Positions 1 through 10,350 of a DNA stretch of 64,000 nucleotides are shown piece after piece. The stretch lies in assembly GCA_036925085.1 (NCBI GenBank), contig JAUPFP010000093.1, positions 437,001 to 501,000 on the forward strand. The letters run 5' to 3'. This DNA is from Brachycybe producta. Taxonomy: Eukaryota > Arthropoda > Diplopoda > Playtdesmida > Andrognathidae. Under the pieces are notes generated by a model, which did not search any database, had not been told where the DNA came from, and worked only from the letters and a program-made list of their open reading frames with translations. The position numbers were made by a program, and so were the translations under genes. The first letter of the stretch is position 1. Every line of letters begins with the position of its first letter.

Positions 1-239
1 TCATCCCGTTTTCTAATTGCCTGTCTTTAAAAAGAGGCGGTTAGAAATCGGGACAAACAGAAGTTGGTTCCGCCCTTTTTATGACGACCGGCAACTTCTA
101 ATTGGTTTGTTGTGTGGTTCGACGTCGAAAAAGGGCGGAACATGTGACGTCAGACTACATAACTAACCAATTGGAGGTTGCCGTTCGTCATAAAAAGGGC
201 GGAGCCAACTTCTGTTCGTCCCGATTTCTAATCGCCTGT
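1..239. repeat. Family A short inverted-repeat elements (one end plus one copy)
   Basis: Bases 1-25 are the right end of one element, ending in TTTCTAATTGCCTG. Bases 35-239 are a nearly complete second copy. It opens with a variant of CAGGCAATTAGAAATCGG and closes with its inverse. Inside are two inverted copies of a segment with TTATGACGACCGGCAACTTC and a central GACGTC. No coding capacity is visible, so this is a MITE-like non-autonomous element. The same family recurs at 23423-23631 and 60156-60815. Confidence 0.8.
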
Positions 240-924
240 GTCTTAAAACTGTTGTGTTTCATCTTGAACATATTTTTAGTATGCTCAGCGACAGAACGAC
301 AAAAAGTCGTTCGTGTTACATTATAAACAGGTACATTTGCGTCACTTGACAGGTACAAGAGAAAGATAGAGAGATAGAGAGATTTAAATAGATAAAAACT
401 AGACAATGAAGGATAGAGAGAAGGAGAAAGAAAGAAAAGGTATATAAGAATATTTTTGGGTTTTTTATTGTTTAGAGAGAGAAAAGGTTAAAGGTGAAAT
501 AAAATATTTTCACTAAGGGGGGGGGGGGGGGTCCTCTTATTTTTCTATGGAAATATTAATATATTAAGAAGTTTTCATCTCATAGGAGATTAGGACCAAG
601 AAAAAAACAGATAAAAATATCTGTGGGTTTTGTTATCCAATTGTCAGATTTAGAATCAATTATTTGGATGTCATTTTTCATAAAAAAGGTGTTTTATTTT
701 TTTCTCTCTCTTTCAAAAGATTATCTTAATTGAGGGTTATTTGTCGCCATTTTGTTTTTGTTTTTTTGTTAAGGGGTTTATCATTAAATTTATTTTTTGG
801 GGGGTGGGTGGGTGGGGGTTCTTTGCCAACCACACAACTTGTATGCAAATTAATTACGTGATTTTTTTTCGTTATCTTTATTTGTTTGCCATAATTCCCT
901 CTTTATCTTCTGACGCATATATTT
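240..924. other. AT-rich stretch without a recognised gene
   Basis: This stretch holds purine-rich runs (GATAGAGA-like near 360-430), a run of G near 520 and T-rich sequence. I see no exon-like open frame with splice sites. Confidence 0.5.
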
Positions 925-1232
925 TACTACTTTGACTAGTTTCTACTTTGACTAGTTTCTACTTCTGACTAGTTTCTACTTCTGACTAGTTTCTACTTCT
1001 GACTAGTTTCTATTTCTGACTAGTTTCTACTTCTGACTAGTTTCTACTTCTGACTAGTTTCTACTTCTGACTAGTTTCTACTTCTGACTAGTTTCTAACT
1101 TCTGACTAGTTTCTATTTCTGACTAGTTTCTACTTTGACTAGTTTCTACTTTGACTAGTTTCTACTTTGACTAGTTTCTACTTTGACTAGTTTCTACTTT
1201 GACTAGTTTCTACTTTTACTAGTTTCTACTTC
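925..1232. repeat. 17-bp minisatellite
   Basis: About 18 head-to-tail copies of a unit close to GACTAGTTTCTACTTCT. Some copies are shortened to GACTAGTTTCTACTTT. The unit contains CTAGTTTCTA, the same ten bases that end the dispersed fold-back family found across the window. Confidence 0.9.
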
Positions 1233-1369
1233 TCATTTTGCCTAATAAATGTGAAGTTATGCAAAATAAGAGACAGTTAAAGGTGCAAATTCAATAAAAT
1301 ATAACTTGGCACTTCAAGTGGCACTTGATTTCCATTTTTTTTTAAATTAAAAATGAGGCTCACAGGAAC

Positions 1370-1640
1370 AGACCCATGAGACTCATAAGGCCTACAAGAC
1401 CCATGAGGCCCACAAAACCCACCAGATCTGTTAAGCTCACTTTCATCTATGAATTCCACCAGACAAATGAGCCACTTTGTGTCTACCAGACCCATGAAGC
1501 CTACAAAGGTCAAAACCCCACTAGACCTATGTATGTGGCCCACAAAATCCACCAAGTCTACAAAACCCACCAGACCCATGTGGGCCACCAAACCCGGTGG
1601 GTGTCTCATGAAGTCAAACAGACCCAATGAAGCTTATCTT
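1370..1640. repeat. Degenerate CCCAYRARRCC-type minisatellite
   Basis: Irregular tandem copies of units such as ACCCATGAGGCCCACAAAAC. Similar sequence in the opposite orientation is found at 4690-5400 and in the same orientation at 38070-38960. The open frames here, rich in Thr, Pro and Arg, are a by-product of the repeat. Confidence 0.8.
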
Positions 1641-1694
1641 GTATAGGGTATTTAAGAAGCGAACTTACGGAAAACTAGTATTAAGTGTATTAAA

Positions 1695-1806
1695 AACTAG
1701 AAGAGTTTTCATGTTTGATATCTTTTATAATAAACTTTTTATTCGAACTCACATAAAAAGCTTATTTTGAAATGTATCAATATATTGAAGATATCCTTCT
1801 AGTTTA
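1695..1806. repeat. Fold-back family C element (diverged)
   Basis: A pair of inverted arms: TTAAAAACTAGAAGAG on the left, with CCTTCTAGTTTATA on the right. They enclose ATAAACTTTTTAT and its complement. It belongs to the window's commonest fold-back family. Confidence 0.6.
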
Positions 1807-2529
1807 TAAAATTACTTTGAAAAATTTCCACAAAGAGCGCTAGCATCGTTTTTCTATTGAGCCCATAGACCCAATGTTAAATTTTAATTTTTAAAATACA
1901 CAGTCATGGCCGCAATATGATTATTTTTCATATTTCAAGTTGTCCAATTTGATGGTTCAAAGTGCAGTGTGTACCTTTAAATATATGCTGATCTAGTGAT
2001 AGAATGACAAAAAATTGTAAGTGTTAATATTTCAAAATTTCGAATTTCTAACTCTTACGTTAAACTCCATTGAGTACGCGCTCGTAAACACAAAAACATC
2101 CAATTAAAATGTTGGTAAAAATACGTAAAAATAATTTTAAAAAACCAGAAAATAAATTCAGCACATGTTGGTTTTTTAAAATTACGTATTTTTACCAACA
2201 TTTTACTGGATTTTTTTTTTCTTATTTGGGCGTACTCAATGTAGTTTTAACATAAGCGTTAGAAATTCGCGATTTTGAAATAAATTTTTAAAAATAGAAA
2301 AACACTTTCCAATTTGTTGTCATTCTATCACTAGATCAGCATATATTTAAAGGTGCACATTGCACTTTGAACCATCAAAATTGGACAATTTTAAATATGA
2401 AAAAATACACATATTGCCGCCGCGACTGCTGTGTAAATTTTAAAAATTAAAATTTAACATTGGGTCTATGGGCTCAATAGAAAAAAACGATGCTAGCGCT
2501 CTTTGTGGAGATTTTTCAAAGTAATTTTG
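1807..2529. repeat. Large fold-back element, family D
   Basis: Two arms of about 350 bp are inverted copies of each other, meeting near 2150. The left arm runs from ATTACTTTGAAAAATTTCCAC through GAGCGCTAGCATCG, and the right arm ends in the complement. Both arms carry the ATATATGCTGATCTAGTGATAG segment in opposite orientation. A related copy lies at 21790-22345. No open frame of note is present. Confidence 0.85.
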
Positions 2530-2984
2530 CGATGTGTAGCCCTCTTAATGGGGGGATAATCAGAGTTCGAGTGGGCTCCGTTTTACACCTTTAAAAACGA
2601 CCTTTAAACACAAACTTCGTTTTACACGAAAAAGATATTCCAGTCTTTGTTCGAATTCGTTTTAAATGTTTTTTTCTAGTCTGTAATTATGATAAAAGTA
2701 TGGATTTGAATGAAATGCAGGGGGGGGGGGAAAGAAAACGAAATATTGTTGTAATTTTCTAAATAATGATGGATTTTCTGGGTCTTAAGAGAGAGAACTA
2801 AAAAAAACTTGTTATGAAAATCCAAGAAACAAAAGTTATTGGAAAAAAATGGGATTTTTTTCTTCTTTCTAGTATCTAAGTCATTATCTCAATTTTTACA
2901 TCCATCAGAGAGATTACCTTTGAAAAATAAATATTGTTTTCTCAGTTTATTTGTTCAAAATATGGATTATTATAATTAATAATG
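2530..2984. other. AT-rich stretch without a recognised gene
   Basis: Contains a run of G near 2720 and otherwise AT-rich sequence. No exon is supported. Confidence 0.4.
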
Positions 2985-3970
2985 AGCATCTCTCTTTTTT
3001 TTTCTCTACAAATATTTTTCTTCTTTATTTCTCTTTTTTTTTTCACAATTACTAATATTTTTTTCTCATTTTACAATTATTTTTCTTGTTATTTTCTTAA
3101 TTTTCATAAAATTTTATTCAGGCTTTTTCATATATTTTTTATTTTATTTTATAATAATATTTATTTCATTTTTTTTGGTCCTTTTTTGTGCAATTTTTAC
3201 AAATATTTTTTTTTTATTTTTAAAAAAATTTCATTTTTTCATCATTTTTTTTTGTTTACAATTTTAACAATTTTTTCGTCATTTTTTTATAATTTTGTTT
3301 TTTTTTTTTTAAAAAATTTCATTTTTTCATTATTTTTTTTACAATTTTAACTTTTTTCATCATTTTTTTTTTGATTTTAAGTTTTTTTAAAAAAAATTTC
3401 ATTTTTTCATCATTTTTTTTTTACAATTTTAACTTTTTTCATCATTTTTTTTTTAATTTTAAGTTTTTTTAAAAAAAAATTTCATTTCTTCATCTTTTTT
3501 TTTACAATTTTAACAATTTTTTCGTCATTTTTTTTTTATAATTTTAAGTTTTTTTTAAAAATAATTTAATTTTTTCATCATTTTTTTTACAATTTTAACA
3601 ATTTTTTTCATGTCTTTTTTTACAATTTTAACAATCATTTTCAACTATTTTTTTTTATAATTTTACCAATTTTTTAATATTTTTTAAAAAAATTTTTTTA
3701 ATATTTTAATTTTTTTTAAATTTTATTTATTTATTTTTTAATTTTTTTAATTTTTTTTTGCTTTAAATTTTTTTTTACTATTTTAATTTTTGTTCAATTT
3801 TTCTTGAAACTTCTTTTTTTAAAAATCTATTTTCAATTTTCACATTATTTTAAGATTTATATCAATTAGATTATGTGTTTTAATTTTAAAATTTAAATTC
3901 ATTAAATTCCTATTAAATTTTTTATACAATTTTCATGATTTTTTTTCTTCGCATTTTTCATTTATTTTTT
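2985..3970. repeat. T-rich low-complexity tract with degenerate tandem units
   Basis: Nearly 1 kb made mostly of T. It has repeated blocks such as TTTTCATCATTTTTTTT and TACAATTTTAACAATTTTTT spaced about 60 bp apart. It ends exactly at the TCTTTAG acceptor of the probable MRF exon, so it acts as an exceptionally long pyrimidine-rich intron end. The open frames in it (Phe-rich) are compositional. Confidence 0.8.
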
Positions 3971-3977
3971 TCTTTAG

Positions 3978-4126
3978 GTTATGATAATAACATGAACCAT
4001 GGTAATAATGGTGGTGTGTCCAGTTTGGATTGTCTTTCATTGATTGTTGAGAGCATCAGTCCAGCAACAGCTGGACTTCTCAATTCAGGAGGAGGAGGAG
4101 GAGGAGGAGGGTCATTTCAAGAGTGA
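3978..4126 (+). CDS. Probable C-terminal exon of a MyoD/Myf5-family myogenic regulatory factor (partial)
   Basis: An acceptor TTCTTTAG at 3970-3977 opens a 149-bp exon with intron phase 1. The readable peptide contains SSLDCLSLIVESIS. This closely resembles the conserved helix III motif near the C-terminus of vertebrate MyoD and Myf5 (S-S-L-D-C-L-S-x-I-V-x-x-I). It is followed by PATAGLLN, a run of Gly encoded by GGA repeats, and a stop at 4124. In vertebrate MRFs this motif sits at the start of the last exon, which fits. The bHLH domain and start codon are not seen between 1 and 3970 and would lie off the left edge. The tail after helix III is short, and the GGA run makes the frame beyond it fragile: another frame reads on as acidic sequence to 4236. 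The family call rests on one motif, supported by the neighbouring genes. Confidence 0.6.
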
Positions 4127-4457
4127 CCAATGTCCACTTGTGTCCAGTCAAACAAAAAACACCTCTGATGATGATGATGATGGTTCAAAAGTTATAAAGG
4201 TAGGAAAGGAACAAAAACAAAGACTAAAAGGAAACTAAAACCGATCAACAAATTTAATTTTATTTCTAATCTTAATTATCTTTTTTTTTAAATGAATATT
4301 AATTAATCTTGTCTTTATGTTATTATAACAGTTTATATAATTATTGTAAAAAAAATGGCTTTAATATTTGTTAATTGTTAATTGAGAAAGCCAAAAAAAA
4401 CACAACAAAACGTAGACTACATTTTTCTTGTGGTCTGAATTCCAATGTATTTTTTAT

Positions 4458-4463
4458 AATAAA
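4458..4463 (+). other. Poly(A) signal candidate for the MRF exon
   Basis: An AATAAA hexamer lies about 330 bp after the stop codon at 4126. It sits in AT-rich sequence with no competing gene, so 4127-4480 is probably 3' untranslated region. Confidence 0.35.
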
Positions 4464-4689
4464 CAATTTACAAATTCATAAAATTCAAAAAAAAAAAATA
4501 TGAAAATTTAAGAGATGAAATTATTCATTGGAGGGATTGAATGGAGGCTAGGAAGAATGCAAATTCAGAGAGAAAAAAATTTAGATTGAAATGGAGAATT
4601 ACATAAAGCCTATGATGGACCTAGCTGGGCCTGAAGAACTGGGCTGGCAGTTTGCTGGAAGAAAAAAAAAAGGCGTGGGCCAGGTAGGC

Positions 4690-5400
4690 TTTTTGGTCTT
4701 TATTGGTCTTTTGGGTCTTCTTTTCTTCATTGGTCTTTTGGACTTTGTGAGCCTGGTAAGCATTGTGGTCTTTATTGGTTTTTTGTACTTTGTGGGCCTC
4801 ATTGGGCCTGGTGGGCTTTGTGGTCTTTATTGGTCTTTTGGGGTTTTTTGGGTCTCCTTTTCTTTATTGGTTTTTTTGGACTTTGTGAGCCTGGTAAGCA
4901 TTGTGGTCCTTACTGTTTTTTTTGGACTTTGTGGGCCTCATTGGGCTTTGTGGTCTTTATTGGTCTTTTGGGGTTTTTGGGTCTCCTTTTCTTTATTGGT
5001 TTTTTGGACTTTGTGAGCCTGGTAAGCATTGTGGTCCTTACTGGTTTTTTGGACTTTGTGGGCCTCATTGGGCTTTGTGGGCCTCATTGTACCTGGCGGA
5101 CATTGTGGTCTTTATTGGTATTTTGAACTTTGTGGGCGTCATGGATCTGGTGAGCATTGTGGTCTTCATTTATCTTTTTGGATTTAGTTGGTCTTGTAGG
5201 ATTTATTCTTGAGGGCCCTCTGAGCCTCATGGGCCTGGTGTGCTTTGTTGGCTTCAGTGATATTTTGAACTTTCTTGGTTTTGATCGGTCTTTTGAGCTT
5301 CATAGGTCTAGTGTGGTTTTTTGCTTCGTCGATTTTTTATGCTTTGTTGGGTCGCTTGGACCTATTTATGGGTCTCTAGGAGCAGGGCTCACTTTATAAA
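4690..5400. repeat. Degenerate minisatellite, TTTGTGGGCCTCATTGGG-type units
   Basis: About 700 bp of irregular tandem units. Larger blocks of about 85-110 bp recur, containing GGACTTTGTGAGCCTGGTAAG and GTGGTCTTTATTGG. Overlapping hydrophobic open frames in all three forward frames are an effect of the repeat. Confidence 0.85.
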
Positions 5401-6465
5401 GCCTTATGTGGACTGAGCTTGTGGGCCTCGTAATTCCTTCTGTACAGAATGTTGGCCTCTCTAGTTTCTAAAATCTGTTAAAGCTCCTATCAGACTATCA
5501 ACTTTTGATGAAACTTTGATTCAATACAACTTGCAATGGTGACGTGCAACTTCTTTGTTTAATAGTGTGGATATGACGTGCAACTTGATAAAACTTTCTT
5601 TACAACTAATGTTGAGACTCAGTCTCATTGAGTTGCCTACATGTTCAACTTCTGAGAGACTTTTTTATGAAATTTACTGACAAACAACCAATCAGGCTTG
5701 TATGCCAGAAATGACATCAAAACTTGGAATGAATTTCCGGTTTATGAACTTCCTGTTAGGGGATCATAATGGCTTCCACAATGTGGACACAAACGGATGT
5801 TTTTGAAAACTTGATTGGCACTGAGGTTGTAATACTAGTTTCATGTGTGACATATACAAGTTTATTACAAACGTTCTAGTTGCAAAGTCACATCATAAGT
5901 TGCATTGCAAGTTGAATTGCATTGGAGGTTGCTTAGTGTGATAGAGGCTTTTAGAAAGTTAAGTTTGCTATTCTTGAATTCTGGCCTGAAATCCTTCATT
6001 TACATGTTTTAGCCTCTATGTGTGGGTGTGTATGTCAACACCTGATGAAGATCTTTTGAAGTCATTATCTTACATAAGGATTCATGTGTCCCCCTTTATA
6101 TGTCATACATGGATTTCATCACCTTTTAAGCTTAGCTTTAGAATTGTCACCAAATGTGATGACAGTTGTATTTTGGCCCCCTCCCCCCTTCCCTTTCTCC
6201 CCTTTTAACCCTCACTTCTATTTTGATGATGGAAATAAGGGACTAATTGAAAAAATGGCGGCTTTAAGAAGGGGGGAGGGTTAAGAGGGGGAGGGGGTCA
6301 AAAATGGTCTCCAGTGACTGTCCACTTGTGTCCAAACTACACACCAACAAGTGTTTCTGGTTCACATCATTCTTATTTACTAGAAAATTGATTTGAAAAG
6401 AAGAAAAAACACCCTCAAAAATAAAATGGCCACTCTTTTAAGGACCAAATTCAAGAAGTGAAACT
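5401..6465. other. Intergenic stretch without a recognised gene
   Basis: Less repetitive than its surroundings. Short open frames at 6020-6284 lack splice context or recognisable motifs. A C-rich/G-rich inverted pair lies around 6175-6300. No gene is supported. Confidence 0.4.
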
Positions 6466-7115
6466 TATCACTTGAACTTCATCTTGAAAAACTCCAAACA
6501 GGGTTTCAAGTTCAAACATAAATACCCTTGTTTATTTAAGTAAGGGTACTCAATTTTATGTGTGTTGGAACCTCTGTTCTGAGGTTTCAAGTTGAAGTTC
6601 AAGTGCTAAAGCTATAAGTCAAGAAAGAAACATAGCACTTGAACTTCAACTTGAACCCTCCAAACAGGGTTTAAAAATAGAAGAAAAAAACCTATTCAAA
6701 TATACTGAATAAAACAGGTTTTTTTCCATTTTGGAACCCTGTTTTGAGGTTTCAAGTTGAAGTTCAAGTGCTAAAACCGTAAGTCAAGAAATAAACATAG
6801 CACTTGAACTTCAACTTAAACCCTCCAAACAGAGTTTAAAAATAGAAGAAAAAAAACCTATTCAAATGTACTGAATAAAACAGGATTTTTTTTCCATTTT
6901 GGAACCCTGTTTGGAGGGTTCAAGTTGAAGTTCAAGTGCTAAAGCTATAAGTCAAGAAATAAACATAGCACTTGAACTTCAACTTCTTCAACCCTCTGAA
7001 CAGGGATTCAAGCACCAACGTAAAAAACTCCTGTTTAAGTACTGGGGTTTTATCCTGTTGGAACCTCTGTTCAGAGGGTACAAGTTGAAGTTCCAAGTGA
7101 CAAGTTTCCTTCGTG
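6466..7115. repeat. Tandem 167-bp units with internal inverted repeat
   Basis: The segment AAGTGCTAAAGCTATAAGTC recurs near 6602, 6767 and 6935. Each unit contains CACTTGAACTTCAACTTGAA and its complement around AACCCTCCAAACAGGGTT. Dispersed single copies of the same sequence occur at 13200-13510, 18960-19070, 42090-42250, 43255-43340, 44450-44560 and 61150-62230. Confidence 0.85.
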
Positions 7116-7212
7116 AACTTGTGCCGTAAGATGCTAAAAAAGTATAACTGACCATTGGTCATTTAGAACTGTTCTTCAGAGCGTTTAATTGGTGTTTAAT
7201 TTAAATTTTAAT

Positions 7213-7213
7213 A

Positions 7214-7285
<72 letters not shown>

Positions 7286-7396
7286 TCTGTCTCTCTCTCT
7301 CTTTCTTTCTCTCTCTCTCTTTCTTTCTCTCCTCTCTCTTTCTTTCTCTCTCCCTCTTTCTTTCTCTCTCTCTTTCTCTCTCTGTCTCTCTTTCTC

Positions 7397-7430
<34 letters not shown>

Positions 7431-7483
7431 GTCTCTCTTTCTCTCTCTCTCTGTCTCTCTTTCTCTCTCTCTCTCTCTTTCTT

Positions 7484-7514
<31 letters not shown>

Positions 7515-7579
7515 CTCTCTCTCTCTCTCTCTCTTTCTTTCTCTCTCTCTCTCTCTTTCTTTCTCTCTCTCTCTCTCTT

Positions 7580-7616
<37 letters not shown>
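7213..7616. repeat. (TC)n microsatellite, about 400 bp
   Basis: Nearly pure TC dinucleotide repeat with scattered TTTC interruptions. The long Leu/Ser frame on the plus strand and Arg/Glu frame on the minus strand come from the repeat. Confidence 0.95.
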
Positions 7617-7618
<2 letters not shown>

Positions 7619-7699
7619 AGATGAGACACTTTTTTAACTCTTTTGTTTTTTAATTAGAAATCTTCAATTAAATAAAGGGATTAATGGAGATTAACTTTT

Positions 7700-8350
7700 T
7701 CTCTTTCTATCTTTATTTATGCAAAATGCTAATGAGGATCAAATTGTTATGCAAATTAGATTTTATGGTGTTGATTAGGATAGGGTTATTTGTTATCTCA
7801 CTGCATCTAATTTATTATGAGATGGAGTGAGATAAAAAGAGAAAAGAGATAGAAACAAATAAAGAATAGATAGATAAAGGAGATATAAATTAGAAAGAGA
7901 TAGGTGAGATAGAATGCAGAGAGATAGATATAAAAGGGAAACTTGAGTTAAAAAGAGATAGAAACAAAATGGAAAAGAAAGATATATACAGTATTATTAT
8001 AAATGGAAAGTGAGATAGAGAAGTTCTATTAGAATGATATAGAAATATATTCATATAAAGACACAATATATATGAAATGAGATAGAACAAAGAGACAGAA
8101 ATAAGAAAGGGGAAATAGATGAGATAGAGAGTGAACACGGAGAGATAGATATAAATGGGAAGAAAAACAAGATAAAAAAGCATAGTGAGATAGAAAATTA
8201 CTATTATAATAATAGAAATATTTATAAATAAAATGAGATGGAACAGAGATAAAGAGAGATAGATTAGATAGAAAGAAATTGAACATGGAAAAATGAGATA
8301 TAAATGAAAAATTGAAATAGAAAGAGATAACTAATCAATAAAGAGATAGA

Positions 8351-8402
<52 letters not shown>

Positions 8403-8700
8403 TATAAGAGAGATTGGAAAGTCAGATAGAAACATTTCTGATATTAAATGAGATACGTGTAAATTAAGTTATATGGAAAGAGATAATTAATGAGATAAAG
8501 GTGAGGTGTTTCATAAAAATGAAACACCTAATGAGAGAATCAAAGAGATTAAGAGAGAGTGAGAGAGAGAGAAAGTGTGAGAGAGAGATAGAGAAAGTGT
8601 GAGAGAGATAGAAAGAGAGAGAGAGAGAGAATGAGAGAGAGAGAGATAGAAAGAGAGAGAGAATTAATACAGGGTGCTTCAAGAAAAAAAGGAACATTAT
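7700..8700. repeat. Purine-rich GATAGA/GAGA low-complexity region
   Basis: About 1 kb of GATAGAAA-, AGAGATAG- and (GA)n-type sequence, including a (GA)n run at 8355-8397. No gene is seen. Confidence 0.8.
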
Positions 8701-9290
8701 TTTCCAGGATATTCATGTTGATTAGGTGCGAACCTGAAGAAGAAGAAGAAAAAGAAGGAGGAGGAGGAGGAGGAGATTGTGGCGCCACCACACTGTATTT
8801 CACACGTGACCAATCACGTCTCACCTTATTTTGGTTGAGTGAAGAGATTATTACATTCATCTTTTTTCAATGTAAGCTAAATATATAAGAATATGCAAAT
8901 TTATTGGATATTTTTCATTCACATTTTTAGAAGAAGAAGAGAAGTTGTGGATGAAAAGAAGCAACAAAAAAAGTATTAAAAACTTGACGGGTAAAAATAA
9001 CAATATTTTTTTTGTCGGATCTCGGGTTTTTGTTTTTCATTTTAAACTATTTTTCATTTAAAAAAAAAGCATATAAACAGGAAGAGAGTGTCAATTTGCT
9101 ACAATTAACAAAATAGTTTAATTTAGAACAGGTAAAGTATGTAATTTTATTGTTCTTTTTATGAGCATTCTAGTTTTTTGGGAGGAGGGGGTACAAGTGA
9201 AATTCATGATTTTGATATTTTTTAAGAAACATCTTTTAAAGTGATTTTAAAGTTTAAACGATTCTCGAACTCTTGGTTATTCGATGTAAT
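8701..9290. other. AT-rich stretch without a recognised gene
   Basis: Contains GAAGAA/GGAGGA repeats near 8730-8775 and again near 8930. The short Glu/Gly-rich frame is compositional. I see no exon with supporting splice signals. Confidence 0.4.
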
Positions 9291-10310
9291 AACAAATTGA
9301 ATTTGTTTTAGAAACTAGAAGAGTAACTGTGTCACTTAAGGTGGTTTTAAAGTGTAATGAAGAATTTGACAGTGTTTTAGAAACTAGAAGGGGTAGTTCA
9401 ATCACTTAAGGATTATTACATGATGATATATTTCAAAATAAACTTTTTATGCAAGTTTAAAAATGACGCTAAAGTTCATTTTGAAAGATAATCAACATGA
9501 AGTGATCGAAGAACTTACCTTTCTAGTTTCTAAAACACTTTCAGTTTCGAACTTTTGACTTTTTTCTGTCTTTTAGAATCAAAATTACGAGAAATGTGAA
9601 TGTGTCTTACAAACTAGAAGAGTAGCTCTGGTTATTCGGTTTATGAAGAAATTAAATTTGTTTTAGAAACTAGAAGGGTAGTTCAATCACTTGCGAATGA
9701 TGATATCTTTCAAAATAAACGTTTTATATAAAGTCTGAAAATGGACCTAACTTTAAACAGACAATATTTTTTTTAAAAAATTTGTCTATAAAAAGTTTAT
9801 TTTGAAAGATAATCAACATGAAAATACCCTTAAGTGATTGAATTACCTTTCTAGTTTCTAAAACACTTTCTTTCAATTTCTTCTGATGGTTTCGAACTCT
9901 CTGACTCTTCTGTTTTTTTAGAATCAAAATGAGGAGAAACTTCAATGAGTCTTAGAAACTAGAAGAGTAACTTTGTCACTTAAGGCGGTTTTTAAAGTGT
10001 AATGAAAAGAAACTTGAAAGTGTTTTAGAAACTAGAAGGGTAACTCAATCACTTAAGGGTATTTTTCATGATTGATATCTTTTAAAATAAGCTTTTTTAT
10101 GTCAGTTTGAAAATGACACTCCTATAAAAAGTTTATTTTGAAAGATAACAATATGAAAATAGCCCTTAAGTGATTGAGCTACCCTTCTAGTTTCTAAAAC
10201 ACATTCATGTTTTTTTTTTGTATTTTTCACTTAAAAAGACAGAAAATAATCAAGAGTTCGAGAGGCGCGTTTACACTCGGTTGAAATCACTTTAAAAAGT
10301 AGAATTAAAT
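9291..10310. repeat. Cluster of family C fold-back elements
   Basis: At least two full inverted pairs occur here (about 9661-9866 and 10020-10202), with diverged single arms around 9310-9540. Each pair opens with TTTTAGAAACTAGAAGGGTA and closes with its complement. Inner segments near CTTTCAAAATAAACTTTTTAT also pair. Arms are about 75-80 bp. There is no coding capacity. Confidence 0.85.
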
Positions 10311-10350
10311 GTAATTTTCCTTGTTGTTTCGGTGGTCAAGGGACAGAGAA

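Noticed and set aside
7189-7653. Long Leu/Ser-rich (plus) and Arg/Glu-rich (minus) open frames
   Set aside because: They are translations of a (TC)n microsatellite.
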